The notes under the pieces were generated by a model. It did no database searches and had not been told where the DNA came from. It saw only the letters and a program-made list of their open reading frames with translations. Positions 1-6,989 of a stretch of DNA of 12,571 nucleotides are shown piece by piece. The DNA is taken from positions 1 through 12,571 of the forward strand of contig JAKATQ010000026.1 of the NCBI GenBank assembly GCA_021818665.1, read 5' to 3'. A program made the position numbers and the translations under genes. How positions within the stretch are numbered: the stretch's first letter is position 1; every line of letters starts with the position of its first letter. The DNA is from Nanobdellota archaeon (GTDB lineage Archaea; Nanobdellota; Nanobdellia; Parvarchaeales; Parvarchaeaceae).

Positions 1-1
1 T

Positions 2-640
2 TCCGATCTCGCAGACGTTTTCTTATATTACGACAATTTTAGCGGCACGACTGTAAAATCTGTGTATACCAAGGACACAAACGGGGGAAATACCGTCATA
101 AAGCAGAATAACAAGATAAATATAACTACTGGGAACGTAGCGACCGGTGGAGGGCTTATACTCACTACTCCATTTACTCCGCCGGTGATATTCGAGGCCG
201 ACGTGATTGGGATAGGTCTGTTTCCACCGGGCGTCCCGCCGGTGATAACCGGTATAATGACCCAGACCGGCGCATCAGATACTGCGCTTGGTTACTGCTT
301 TGTTTTCTGGTATGCCAGCGTATGCAGTATGAAGAATACCGCCGGCACTAGCGTAGGCTTAAATGAGTCTATAACCAGAGGCGTAGAGGGTCTCGCTTGG
401 GTTTCATCCTCATCTCAGGTATTTTATAATAATTATACCAACGACTTTAGGCACGCGACACAGCTCACGCTACCAGCAAATGTCTACATGTCTATAGGAC
501 AGTTCTACGAGAATAGTACGGCGAACGCTGGCGATTCGTACACTACATACCAGTGGATACGTGTAAGAGCCTACCCACCGAATGGCATAGCTCCGACTAC
601 GGAAGTTAGAGCGTTATTTAAACTTAACGGTCTTTTGTAG
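2..640 (+). CDS. Secreted DUF2341/concanavalin-A-like protein, C-terminal part (5' end outside window)
   Basis: The reading frame is open from base 2, so the true start lies upstream; the GTG at 62 is only the first start-like codon inside the window. The visible 212 residues begin with a segment containing DVFLYYDNFSGTT, which resembles the junction where a DUF2341 domain passes into a concanavalin-like (LamG-type) beta-sandwich, and end with YQWIRVRAYPPNGIAP, the usual closing strand of that module. The sequence is rich in Ser, Thr, Asn and Gly with several N-x-S/T sites, as in exported archaeal surface proteins. No C-terminal membrane anchor is seen, so any signal or anchor would be in the missing N-terminal part. 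Likely a surface or secreted protein with a carbohydrate- or ligand-binding fold; the ligand cannot be deduced. It ends 51 nt from the convergent RNase gene. Confidence 0.75.
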   Translation, partial: SDLADVFLYYDNFSGTTVKSVYTKDTNGGNTVIKQNNKINITTGNVATGGGLILTTPFTPPVIFEADVIGIGLFPPGVPPVITGIMTQTGASDTALGYCFVFWYASVCSMKNTAGTSVGLNESITRGVEGLAWVSSSSQVFYNNYTNDFRHATQLTLPANVYMSIGQFYENSTANAGDSYTTYQWIRVRAYPPNGIAPTTEVRALFKLNGLL

Positions 641-691
641 GATATCCTATAAAAACGTCATAAGCTGCTTGTAAGCAAGTAAACAGTGCCA

Positions 692-1969
692 TCATACTTG
701 TAGTTCGTCACGAAGAGCCGGCGCCAAAACGTTATAGCCACGGCTCTTGAGCTCTTCGCCAAGTCTCGTCTGTGCGGCCTCTTCCCCGTGCACAAGGACT
801 ATCCGGCTGGTCTTTGACGGGCATACAGCCTCTACTATCTTCACAAGCCCGTTCATATCGGAATGCGCGCTTAACTTCACACGTTTTATATCAGCCTTGA
901 CCGTCTTCTCGAAGCTCTCACCGGTGCTATAATCCGTAAAAGTCACAGACCCCTTGTCCAAAGCTTCCTTTATGGGCGAATCGTTTGGGACATACCCGGA
1001 CGGCAGGATTATAGTGTAATCTTTTCTGCCGACAACGCGGCGGAAAACAGATTTGCTTATCCCGCCGTTGCAGAAACCCGAAGTCGTTATCACGACGGTA
1101 TTGCGGCCGTCATAGTCTTTCGGCAGCGTCTTCACTTCCTTAAGATTCGGCAGCTTGAGGTCCCTGTAAGCGATGTCTTTTATGGCAAGGTACGACGGGG
1201 ACGCTACGTAAAATTCATAATCCGGATGTCTTCCTGCGATGCCGTCAAGCAGATAAGCGACCCTCTGTATCCTCTCTATCGCGAACGCGGGTATGAAGAC
1301 CTTCTTCCCGGACTTTATCGCTTCCTCTACCACGGACACGAACTTTTCTTCCGTGCTGTGCTTGTCGTCCCTGGTCTCGTTCCCATACGTAGATTCTATT
1401 ATGAACACTTCCGGATCCTTCTTGAGAGCCGCAAGCGCGGGCACGTCTCCGTTAAGGTCACCTTCAAGGTTTATGTCTCCAGTGTAGGTTATGGTCTTGT
1501 TATCGCAGGACACTTCAGTTATTGCGGAGCCAGGTATGTGACCCGCGTTTAAAAAGCGAATCTTGAAATCCTTGTACGCGACTTCTTCGCCGTAGTTTAC
1601 GGGAGTCCAGGCGTTTTTGACGGCAAGAGCCTCTTCCAGCGAAAATCTCTGTTTAGCGCCGCTGGCCTTATTTTCCCGCTCGTCTATCTTTACCAGATCC
1701 TCCAGCTGGTGGCCGGTTATCTTTCTACTGGTCTCCGTCCCGAAGACTTTAGTGCCATCGTTCTGCCGCATAGCGTACGGGAGCCCGCTTATGTGGTCGG
1801 CGTGGGCGTGTGATACGGCGACCGCGTCGACTTTCGGGAATTCAGAAATATTCTGCGAGCGCGAGTGCAATGCGCCGTAGTCAAGGCACAGAGTGGTCCC
1901 GAAATGCTCCAGCACTATCTTGACGTTCCCGACCTGCCTTGCGCCGCCGTGGAACCTTATGCAGACCAC
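692..1969 (-). CDS. Beta-CASP metallo-beta-lactamase RNase (aCPSF2/RNase J-like)
   Basis: Cytoplasmic zinc-dependent ribonuclease of the metallo-beta-lactamase/beta-CASP superfamily, whose archaeal members process RNA ends. Visible motifs, in order: SHAHADHISG (HxHxDH, motif 2), NAGHIPGSA (motif 3 His), TYTGD (motif 4 Asp), ESTYGN (motif A), the beta-CASP region with PAFAIERIQ, SAHSD (motif B) and LVHGE (motif C). About 425 residues with no N-terminal KH domains, so it matches the short aCPSF2-type rather than KH-containing aCPSF1. Start choice: the frame extends back to ATG 2041 and contains ATG 1987, but a TATA-like box at 1993-2000 lies about 27 nt from GTG 1969, which begins VVCIRFHGGARQVG, the usual family N-terminus; leaderless initiation at this GTG is preferred. 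Divergent from the gene at 2075. The exact subfamily, and endo- versus exonuclease activity, are not decided. Confidence 0.9.
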   Translation of the reverse strand: MVCIRFHGGARQVGNVKIVLEHFGTTLCLDYGALHSRSQNISEFPKVDAVAVSHAHADHISGLPYAMRQNDGTKVFGTETSRKITGHQLEDLVKIDERENKASGAKQRFSLEEALAVKNAWTPVNYGEEVAYKDFKIRFLNAGHIPGSAITEVSCDNKTITYTGDINLEGDLNGDVPALAALKKDPEVFIIESTYGNETRDDKHSTEEKFVSVVEEAIKSGKKVFIPAFAIERIQRVAYLLDGIAGRHPDYEFYVASPSYLAIKDIAYRDLKLPNLKEVKTLPKDYDGRNTVVITTSGFCNGGISKSVFRRVVGRKDYTIILPSGYVPNDSPIKEALDKGSVTFTDYSTGESFEKTVKADIKRVKLSAHSDMNGLVKIVEAVCPSKTSRIVLVHGEEAAQTRLGEELKSRGYNVLAPALRDELQV

Positions 1970-1992
1970 AAATGTATTAGAGACCATCGGGC

Positions 1993-2000
1993 ATTTAAAC
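1993..2000 (-). promoter_or_regulatory. TATA-like box of the beta-CASP RNase gene
   Basis: GTTTAAAT on the minus strand, centred about 27 nt upstream of GTG 1969, the spacing of archaeal leaderless promoters. It is too close to the upstream ATG at 1987 to serve that start. Confidence 0.5.
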
Positions 2001-2045
2001 GTTATCCGGTTTGTGCGCAACGAGGTTTCCGGGCGGCACATAGCG

Positions 2046-2053
2046 TTTATATC
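2046..2053 (+). promoter_or_regulatory. TATA-like box of the gene at 2075
   Basis: TTTATATC centred 25 nt upstream of ATG 2075, consistent with a leaderless transcript. It supports choosing ATG 2075 over the longer open frame that runs back into the RNase gene. Confidence 0.55.
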
Positions 2054-2074
2054 CTAGCGATTTTTACTAGTCGT

Positions 2075-2413
2075 ATGGAAAAAGAGAGGCAGGACGCCCT
2101 GCATTTTTATCACATAGGCAGAGTCATAAAGTTCCTAAGCCCGAAGGACGGCAGGAACCTCGACAGAAAGAGCAAAGTCGTCGTGGAGATGTGGGACAAC
2201 AACATAATAACGTGTGAGGCCGGCAGCACCCCGCTAAAGGACGACGATTACGTGATAGTCAGATTCAACGGGCTCGTACAGCCTAATAATAATATTTTTA
2301 TGAGCGCTGACCAGATAACCGATGTGCTGTCAAAGTCCGCTGGCGACGACGTCTGGAGCAGCTACAAGAACTTCCTTGACAAGGTAAAGCCAACTCACCC
2401 GCTTACCGGATAA
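2075..2413 (+). CDS. Hypothetical small beta-rich protein, 112 aa
   Basis: Not recognised. The protein starts MEKERQDALHFYHIGRVIKF, followed by alternating hydrophobic and polar residues (KSKVVVEMWDNNIITCEAG, DDDYVIVRFNGLV) that suggest several short beta strands, perhaps a small barrel (SH3/OB-like), then a helical C-terminus. No signal peptide or membrane segment, so probably cytoplasmic. ATG 2075 was chosen because of the TATA-like box 25 nt upstream. The stop codon is 2 nt before the ATG of the ferritin/VIT1 gene, so the two are probably co-transcribed and may be functionally linked. The function is unknown; the fold guess is inference only. Confidence 0.7.
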   Translation: MEKERQDALHFYHIGRVIKFLSPKDGRNLDRKSKVVVEMWDNNIITCEAGSTPLKDDDYVIVRFNGLVQPNNNIFMSADQITDVLSKSAGDDVWSSYKNFLDKVKPTHPLTG

Positions 2414-2415
2414 GT

Positions 2416-3552
2416 ATGAAGCGGCAGGACGTTTTCGAGAAGCTATACCGCAAGGAGAACCTCCACTTCTGTATTTACTCGATGCTCCTGAGGCACGAGA
2501 GCGACGCTTTCCACAGAAAGAGGCTGGAATACCTCGCAAGGACGGAAAGGAAGCACATGGAGGTGTGGAAAGGTCTTTGCGGACCGCAGGGCGCTGTGGA
2601 GCAAAAGGATTACCTTTTTCTGCCGATCCTTTTTTTGCTCGGCAGGAAACTCTTTGGGAAGGAGGCCGTATCCGGCCTGATAAACGCCTATGAAAGCTCC
2701 TCGCTTACAGACCTCCTTAACATAATAAACGAGGTCCCGGCCGACAGGATAAAACCGGTCGTCGACGTGGTGACGGACGAACTTTACAACGAGACCGTAC
2801 ACGAGCGAAGGGAAGGAAACGGCATACTCTCGCATATAAGAGAGGTAGTATTCGGCATGAACGACGGCCTGGTGGAAGTACTGGCTGCCGTCGCCGGGCT
2901 TGTAGGAATATACAGGAGCAATCTCGTGGCCGCACTCGCAGGGCTAATAATAGGGATATCAGGTACGCTCTCCATGGCAGTCGGCGCATTTTTATCGTCT
3001 ACCTCTGCAAAGGACGTCTCCGCATCCGAGGTGACGCGGCTTCAGCTCGAACTCGAGGCAGCGAAGGAGAGAATATCGAAGGAGCTCGGTAAGAGCTACA
3101 AGCATTACAGGAACCTTGGCGTAGAGCTCGACAGCCTGATTAAAAAACTAAAGGACAGAAACGACCCGTTCTACAGGCTCCTGCAACGCGAAAAATCGAC
3201 TACGCTTTTCAGGTTTTTTGGAAAGGCCGGCGCGGTATTAAAGCATGGAGACGATACAAGCCCGTTCAAAGACGCCGTCTATGTGGGGATTTTTTACATG
3301 GTGGGCGCAATAATCCCTCTGGCGAGTTTTTTCATCGGCGCCCTGATAAACGACCCGGTGTTCCTGAACCTCATCATCTCGTTGGTGGCGGCGTCCATAG
3401 CCATCGTGATAACCGCTGCCCTTATAGCCATAAACACAAATGAAAACGTGCTGAGACGGGTTTCGCAGTCCTTGCTTTTGAGCCTGGCGGCGTCCGGCGT
3501 GACTTTCTTGATAGGCAGCCTCGTTTCCAGCTACATAGGGGTAGTGGTATAA
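2416..3552 (+). CDS. Ferritin-like/VIT1 fusion membrane iron transporter (MbfA/Er-VIT1-like)
   Basis: 378 residues. Residues 1-130 resemble a rubrerythrin/ferritin-like helical domain: E14, E44-x-x-H47 (ERKH) and E126-x-x-H129 (ETVH) can supply a di-iron site. Residues 141-200 match the VIT1/CCC1 family: HIREVVFGMNDGLVEVLAAVAGLVG (TM1) and the following TM2 with GISGTLSMAVGAFLSSTSAKDV. Residues 200-275 form a charged, Glu-rich helical cytoplasmic region like the VIT1 metal-binding domain. Residues 285-378 hold three further hydrophobic segments, giving about five TM helices as in VIT1. The arrangement is that of bacterial MbfA, a ferritin-like iron exporter, so the likely role is oxidising or sensing iron and moving Fe2+ across the membrane. 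ATG is 2 nt after the preceding stop. sufS and the Fe-S scaffold lie just downstream. Direction and substrate (Fe or Mn) are not shown by sequence. Confidence 0.85.
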   Translation: MKRQDVFEKLYRKENLHFCIYSMLLRHESDAFHRKRLEYLARTERKHMEVWKGLCGPQGAVEQKDYLFLPILFLLGRKLFGKEAVSGLINAYESSSLTDLLNIINEVPADRIKPVVDVVTDELYNETVHERREGNGILSHIREVVFGMNDGLVEVLAAVAGLVGIYRSNLVAALAGLIIGISGTLSMAVGAFLSSTSAKDVSASEVTRLQLELEAAKERISKELGKSYKHYRNLGVELDSLIKKLKDRNDPFYRLLQREKSTTLFRFFGKAGAVLKHGDDTSPFKDAVYVGIFYMVGAIIPLASFFIGALINDPVFLNLIISLVAASIAIVITAALIAINTNENVLRRVSQSLLLSLAASGVTFLIGSLVSSYIGVVV

Positions 3553-3560
3553 AGATAATG

Positions 3561-3568
3561 TTAATATA
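3561..3568 (+). promoter_or_regulatory. TATA-like box of sufS
   Basis: TTAATATA centred about 23 nt before ATG 3587 (29 nt before the alternative ATG 3593), in the 34-nt gap after the iron transporter gene. It suggests that sufS has its own leaderless promoter. Confidence 0.45.
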
Positions 3569-3586
3569 GGCGCCATACTAATCCAG

Positions 3587-4822
3587 ATGAGTATGGAAAG
3601 AAGGGGAAAACTGCTCGATGCGGCGCAGATAAGGAAGGATTTTCCGATACTGTCAAAGAAGGTGAACGGGCACCCGCTAGTCTACTTCGATTCCGCCGCC
3701 ACGTCGCAGAAACCAAGGCAGGTCATAGACGGCATCCGGTACTTCTACGAGAACCTGAACGCAAATCCGCTCAGGAGCATACACAAGCTGGCGGAGGAAG
3801 CGACCATCGCCTACAACGCCGCGAGGGACAAAGTCGCAAAGTTCATAAACGCAGACCCGGACGAGATAGTCTTCGTCAGGAACACGACGGAAGCCATAAA
3901 CCTCGCTTCGTACGCGCTGCCTCTTAAGAAGGGCGACCGTGTGGTAAGCAGCTATCTTGAACACCATTCCAACATATTGCCGTGGCTGAGACTCAAGGAT
4001 ATAGGCGTAACCGTGGATTTCGTAGATGTCGACGATGAATACGAACTCGACATGGAGCACTACAGGAGCCTGCCTAACGACACTCGCCTGGTCACCGTAT
4101 CCCACGAATCGAACGTCAGCGGCACCGTAAACGACGTTCGTGAGATAGCGGCTCTGGCGCACGAGGCTGGTGCGATGGTGCTCATAGACGCGGCTCAGTC
4201 CGCGCCGCACATGAAGATAGACGTAAAGGACATAGGCGCCGATCTCCTCGCGTTCTCAGGGCACAAGATGCTCGGGCCGTTCGGGATCGGAGTCCTCTAC
4301 GTAAACAAGACCCTGCACGAGCACATGAAGCCGTTTCTTACCGGCGGAGAAATGATAGAGAGCGTAAGGCTAAATGACGTTAAGTATCAGAAGATACCCC
4401 GGTTTTATGAGGCAGGTACGCAGGACGTCGAGGGGGCGTACGGGCTCGGGCTGGCCATAGATTATCTTAATCGCATCGGTATGGGCAACGTGGAGGCGTA
4501 CGACAAAGCGCTTACGGAGCACCTCTTCGATTCTGTGCGTTCTGTGAAGGGGCTGGACGTATACGGGGGTAAGAGCGGCAAGTACGGGCCCATACTATCT
4601 TTCAACGTAAAAGGACTGCATTCCCACGACGTCGCATATTTCCTAGACAAAAAAGGCTTCGCCCTGCGTTCTGGATTCCACTGCGCGCAGCCGTTCATAG
4701 AAGACAAGCTTAAGGCGAACGGCACAGCGCGGGCCAGCCTCTACATCTACAATACGCTTGCGGAGATAGACCGGTTCGCGGCCGAGATAAAGAACATAGC
4801 CAGAAAATATGGACGAATCTAA
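3587..4822 (+). CDS. sufS: Cysteine desulfurase, SufS type
   Basis: PLP-dependent class V aminotransferase-fold enzyme that converts cysteine to alanine and passes the sulfur, as a persulfide, to an Fe-S scaffold. 411 residues, the normal SufS length. Key residues: H126 in SYLEHHSN (stacks on PLP), D201 in LIDAAQS, K227 in AFSGHKMLGPFGIGVLY (Schiff-base lysine), and C366 in LRSGFHCAQPF (persulfide cysteine in the RxGxHCA loop of group II enzymes). The N-terminus, IRKDFPILSKKVNGHPLVYFDSAATSQKP, is typical. ATG 3587 fits the TATA spacing; ATG 3593 is an alternative. The U-type scaffold overlaps its 3' end by 14 nt, so the two are translationally coupled and probably act as a pair. No sufB/C/D gene is in the window. 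Confidence 0.96.
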   Translation: MSMERRGKLLDAAQIRKDFPILSKKVNGHPLVYFDSAATSQKPRQVIDGIRYFYENLNANPLRSIHKLAEEATIAYNAARDKVAKFINADPDEIVFVRNTTEAINLASYALPLKKGDRVVSSYLEHHSNILPWLRLKDIGVTVDFVDVDDEYELDMEHYRSLPNDTRLVTVSHESNVSGTVNDVREIAALAHEAGAMVLIDAAQSAPHMKIDVKDIGADLLAFSGHKMLGPFGIGVLYVNKTLHEHMKPFLTGGEMIESVRLNDVKYQKIPRFYEAGTQDVEGAYGLGLAIDYLNRIGMGNVEAYDKALTEHLFDSVRSVKGLDVYGGKSGKYGPILSFNVKGLHSHDVAYFLDKKGFALRSGFHCAQPFIEDKLKANGTARASLYIYNTLAEIDRFAAEIKNIARKYGRI

Positions 4823-5186
4823 GCTGTACGAGCTCATGGACGAATACAGGAACCCGCCCCACTTGGGTAAACCCAAGGACTATGACGCGCTAGAAGAAGG
4901 GTCTTCGGCCTCATGCGGCGACAGGTTTACGGTCTATCTTAAACTGAGCGGGGGCACCGTAAAGTCCGCTGATTTTGAAGGCAGCGGATGCGTTATATCT
5001 ACGGTCTGCATGTCCAGGGTCTGCGGCGCCATATCTGGCAAGACAAAAGAGCAGATACGTAGTATGGACATTAAAGACGTGAAGAAGCTCATCGGCATCG
5101 ACCAGATAAGCGCTTCCAGGATAAGCTGCGCGATGCTCGGGCTGGAAACGATAAAGAAGGCGCTGGCAGACAAAAAACGGATGTAA
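4809..5186 (+). CDS. sufU: U-type Fe-S cluster scaffold / sulfur-relay protein (SufU/IscU-like)
   Basis: 125-residue NifU_N-family protein that would accept persulfide sulfur from SufS. The three conserved cysteines are visible: C36 in SASCGDRF, C61 in GSGCVIST and C107 in SRISCAMLGLE; D38 follows C36 as in the metal-binding site of the family. The last cysteine is preceded by Ser, with Arg three residues before it, rather than by the His of IscU (LHCS), which points to SufU. However, only 46 residues separate C61 and C107, so the roughly 20-residue insertion of bacterial SufU is absent. Two additional cysteines, C67 and C72, follow the second motif. It overlaps sufS by 14 nt. Whether it builds clusters or only relays sulfur is not decided. 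Confidence 0.9.
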   Translation: MDESKLYELMDEYRNPPHLGKPKDYDALEEGSSASCGDRFTVYLKLSGGTVKSADFEGSGCVISTVCMSRVCGAISGKTKEQIRSMDIKDVKKLIGIDQISASRISCAMLGLETIKKALADKKRM

Positions 5187-5197
5187 ATTTTTCAAGG

Positions 5198-5205
5198 TTT
5201 TAAAC
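5198..5205 (+). promoter_or_regulatory. TATA-like box of the gene at 5226
   Basis: TTTTAAAC centred about 25 nt before ATG 5226, in the 39-nt gap after sufU; consistent with leaderless transcription. Confidence 0.5.
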
Positions 5206-5225
5206 GACAAGCGGCAATAAATCAC

Positions 5226-5573
5226 ATGAAAGGACAGGAGCTCCCGATAAACGTAGTGGTGCTGATAATAATAGCACTTATAATTCTGGTCCTGGCGATA
5301 TTCTTCATAGTACTGCCCATACTCCACACGCCCGTCCAGAACACGAACACCACCCAGACAGGATTCGCGCAGTTCCAGTTGAACTGCGGCAGCTACTGCC
5401 CGCCACCGGAAACGCAAAATCTGGCGCCGCCACAGACGCAGTTCTGCACGGCTACGTACGGCAACTTTCACTGCTGGTCCCCTTACAACGGAGGCTATGT
5501 TTATGACGGCGGCTCATGCGCCTATCAGGCCGCAAACGGCACGCGTTTCGTAGCCGACCAGCAGACCTGCTGA
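5226..5573 (+). CDS. Small six-cysteine membrane-anchored (pilin-like) protein, 115 aa
   Basis: The N-terminus is MKGQELPINVVVLIIIALIILVLAIFFIVLP: a short charged head followed by one long hydrophobic helix (residues 8-33), resembling archaeal class III/type IV pilin-like N-termini (KGQ-x-x-x-E type), although the +5 Glu rule is not clearly met. The external part (residues 35-115) is Pro-, Gln-, Asn- and Tyr-rich, has N-x-T sites and six cysteines (C54, C58, C74, C83, C98, C115), the last being the C-terminal residue. An even cysteine number outside the membrane suggests up to three disulfides. Its own TATA-like box supports the start. Function unknown; a minor pilin or small surface protein is a guess. 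Confidence 0.7.
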   Translation: MKGQELPINVVVLIIIALIILVLAIFFIVLPILHTPVQNTNTTQTGFAQFQLNCGSYCPPPETQNLAPPQTQFCTATYGNFHCWSPYNGGYVYDGGSCAYQAANGTRFVADQQTC

Positions 5574-5587
5574 GACGGCAGCCTTGG

Positions 5588-5597
5588 ATATTTAAAT
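5588..5597 (+). promoter_or_regulatory. TATA-like box of the DeoC-like gene
   Basis: ATATTTAAAT centred 25 nt before ATG 5618. It decides this start against the upstream in-frame ATG at 5516, which lies inside the preceding gene. Confidence 0.6.
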
Positions 5598-5617
5598 CGA
5601 AAATCACTAAGTACTTC

Positions 5618-6421
5618 ATGGTGGACGACGCTTGGCTAGAGGGTTTCGACGTTTCCGAGTTCTTTAAGTCCAACGCAGAATTCAAATCATGGGCAGCTAG
5701 ACACCTGGAACACGCAAACCTGGATCCGGACGTAACGGAAAACAAGCTTAAGGAATTTCTGGCGAGAGCCGAGACCGAAGGGTTTTCCATCGTTAGGGTC
5801 CCACCTGCGTTTTTGAAGAACGCGGACAGGATCATAAAAGCCAACAAATACCGTGTCGGGACCATAATCCTTGTAAGCTTTCCGGCCGGCGACATGCTGT
5901 CGACGAATCAAAAACTTCTGCAGCTGCAGGAAGGCGCAGACGCCGGCGCGAAGGAAGTGGAATTCGTCTGCAATATGGGCTTTTTGAAAGGAGATGTCGG
6001 AGAGTTAAAAAAAGAAGTTACCGCAGCCGTGAAGGCGGCCCGCGCAAAAAAGATGAAGATAAGCATAGCTTTTGATCTGGACAAGCTATCAGAAGAAGAA
6101 GCGAAGGCCGGCATAGAAACAATAGAAAGTGCAGGACCGGATTTCCTGTCGATAAGCACAGACTTGGGGTTTTACTCGGGCGAAGACCTGCCGGAAGATG
6201 AAGAAGAGCTTAAACTGGCCAAGACGCGCGATGTTATAAGGCTCGCAGGCAAACACGTGAAGAACAAGTCAAAACTGGGCATAAAAGTGGCGAATGGGAT
6301 ATACGATCTAGGCGAGTTCATAAACGGTTTTTATATGTGCGTAAAAAACGGCTGGAGCCTGGAAAACATAAGAGTCAGCTCGAGATCCGCCCCGCACATA
6401 CTTGAAAGCATAAACGTTTGA
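5618..6421 (+). CDS. DeoC/FbaB-family aldolase-like protein with altered active site
   Basis: 267 residues matching the TIM-barrel deoxyribose-phosphate aldolase family along their length: LEHANLDPDVTENKL corresponds to the DHTxLKPDAT start, IILVSFPAGD to the VIGFPxG strand, GAKEVEFVCNMGFLKGD to GAxEIDxVxNxGxLxxG, AGPDFLSISTDLG to AGADFVKTSTGF, and LGIKVANGI to VGVKASGGI. At the catalytic positions, the Asp of EIDxV is E115, the Schiff-base lysine of VKTST is S178, and the second active-site lysine is retained as K223. Classical DERA chemistry through the first lysine is therefore unlikely; it may have another activity or bind a ligand. ATG 5618 was chosen from the TATA-like box. It is followed after 6 nt by the phosphatase-like gene, probably an operon. 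Family assignment is secure; the function is not. Confidence 0.8.
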   Translation: MVDDAWLEGFDVSEFFKSNAEFKSWAARHLEHANLDPDVTENKLKEFLARAETEGFSIVRVPPAFLKNADRIIKANKYRVGTIILVSFPAGDMLSTNQKLLQLQEGADAGAKEVEFVCNMGFLKGDVGELKKEVTAAVKAARAKKMKISIAFDLDKLSEEEAKAGIETIESAGPDFLSISTDLGFYSGEDLPEDEEELKLAKTRDVIRLAGKHVKNKSKLGIKVANGIYDLGEFINGFYMCVKNGWSLENIRVSSRSAPHILESINV

Positions 6422-6427
6422 GGCATA

Positions 6428-6880
6428 TTGGAAGTGCTGTTCATCTGCAAGTATAACGTAGGAAGAAGCCAGATGGCCGAAGCGTTTTTCAACAGACTGT
6501 CGAAAAAAGACCACGCGGTAAGCGCTGGCGTGGACCCGTATTACATAAAGCATTACGGCGCAAGGATACCGCAGAAAGACCCTGTAATAAAATGCATGTC
6601 GGAAGAAGGCTTCGATTTTTCTGATAACATGGTAAAGATGGCCAGCCGAGACACCGTCAAAAAGGCGGACATCATCGTGGCATTGATGGACAAAAAACGC
6701 GCAGCCCGCGACCTGCCGATGTACATAAAGCGCTCGCCGTCTTTCAGGCTTTGGGAGGTGCATGACGTCAACGGCAGGCAGAATTTCGAATCCGGATATA
6801 AAAAATACTTAGCCAACAGGGAAAGGATAAAAGGGAAGGTGAAAGCACTCGTCAAAGAACTGGAGCACAATGGCACTTAA
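6428..6880 (+). CDS. Low-molecular-weight protein-tyrosine-phosphatase / ArsC-like protein
   Basis: 150-residue cytoplasmic protein with the LMW-PTP signature at its N-terminus: EVLFICKYNVGRSQMAEAFFN, with C7-x5-R13-S14 forming the phosphate-binding loop (nucleophile C7). SAGVDP corresponds to the conserved SAG segment after the first helix, and ADIIVALMD to the central strand. D113 in the WEVHDVNG segment is the probable general acid, although the family usually has DP. Members remove phosphate from tyrosine or, in the ArsC branch, reduce arsenate; the sequence does not decide between these. The start is TTG 6428, giving the usual MxVLFxC beginning, with GAGG at 6420-6423 as a possible ribosome site; GTG 6434 is an alternative. 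It lies 6 nt after the DeoC-like gene, so the two are probably co-transcribed. Confidence 0.83.
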   Translation: MEVLFICKYNVGRSQMAEAFFNRLSKKDHAVSAGVDPYYIKHYGARIPQKDPVIKCMSEEGFDFSDNMVKMASRDTVKKADIIVALMDKKRAARDLPMYIKRSPSFRLWEVHDVNGRQNFESGYKKYLANRERIKGKVKALVKELEHNGT

Positions 6881-6899
6881 GCCGGCTTATAAAGCTGGC
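6881..6899 (+). terminator. Stem-loop immediately after the phosphatase-like gene
   Basis: GCCGGCTT at 6881-6888 pairs with AAGCTGGC at 6892-6899 (8 bp including one G-T pair; 3-nt loop), starting directly after the TAA. It may end or stabilise the DeoC-like/phosphatase transcript. There is no U-run after it, and its centre CTTATAAAG could alternatively be a TATA element. Confidence 0.35.
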
Positions 6900-6989
6900 C
6901 AGCCTAAAGCGCTTCTCGCCCATTTCTAGGTTCATCATAGTTAAAGTCCAGATTCCAGTTCTACAGCCTTCTTTAATAGAATGGTATAA

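Noticed and set aside
641..691. CTTG-TAAG-CAAG hairpin between convergent genes as terminator
   Set aside because: Only 4 bp of stem and no T-run; too weak to list.
4911..5471. 186-aa minus-strand open frame
   Set aside because: It lies antisense to the U-type scaffold and the pilin-like gene, has Arg/Tyr-rich shadow composition and no recognisable domain.
6920..6960. C/D-box small RNA on the minus strand (ATGATGA at 6932-6938)
   Set aside because: A C box is present, but no CUGA D or D' box was found at suitable distance.
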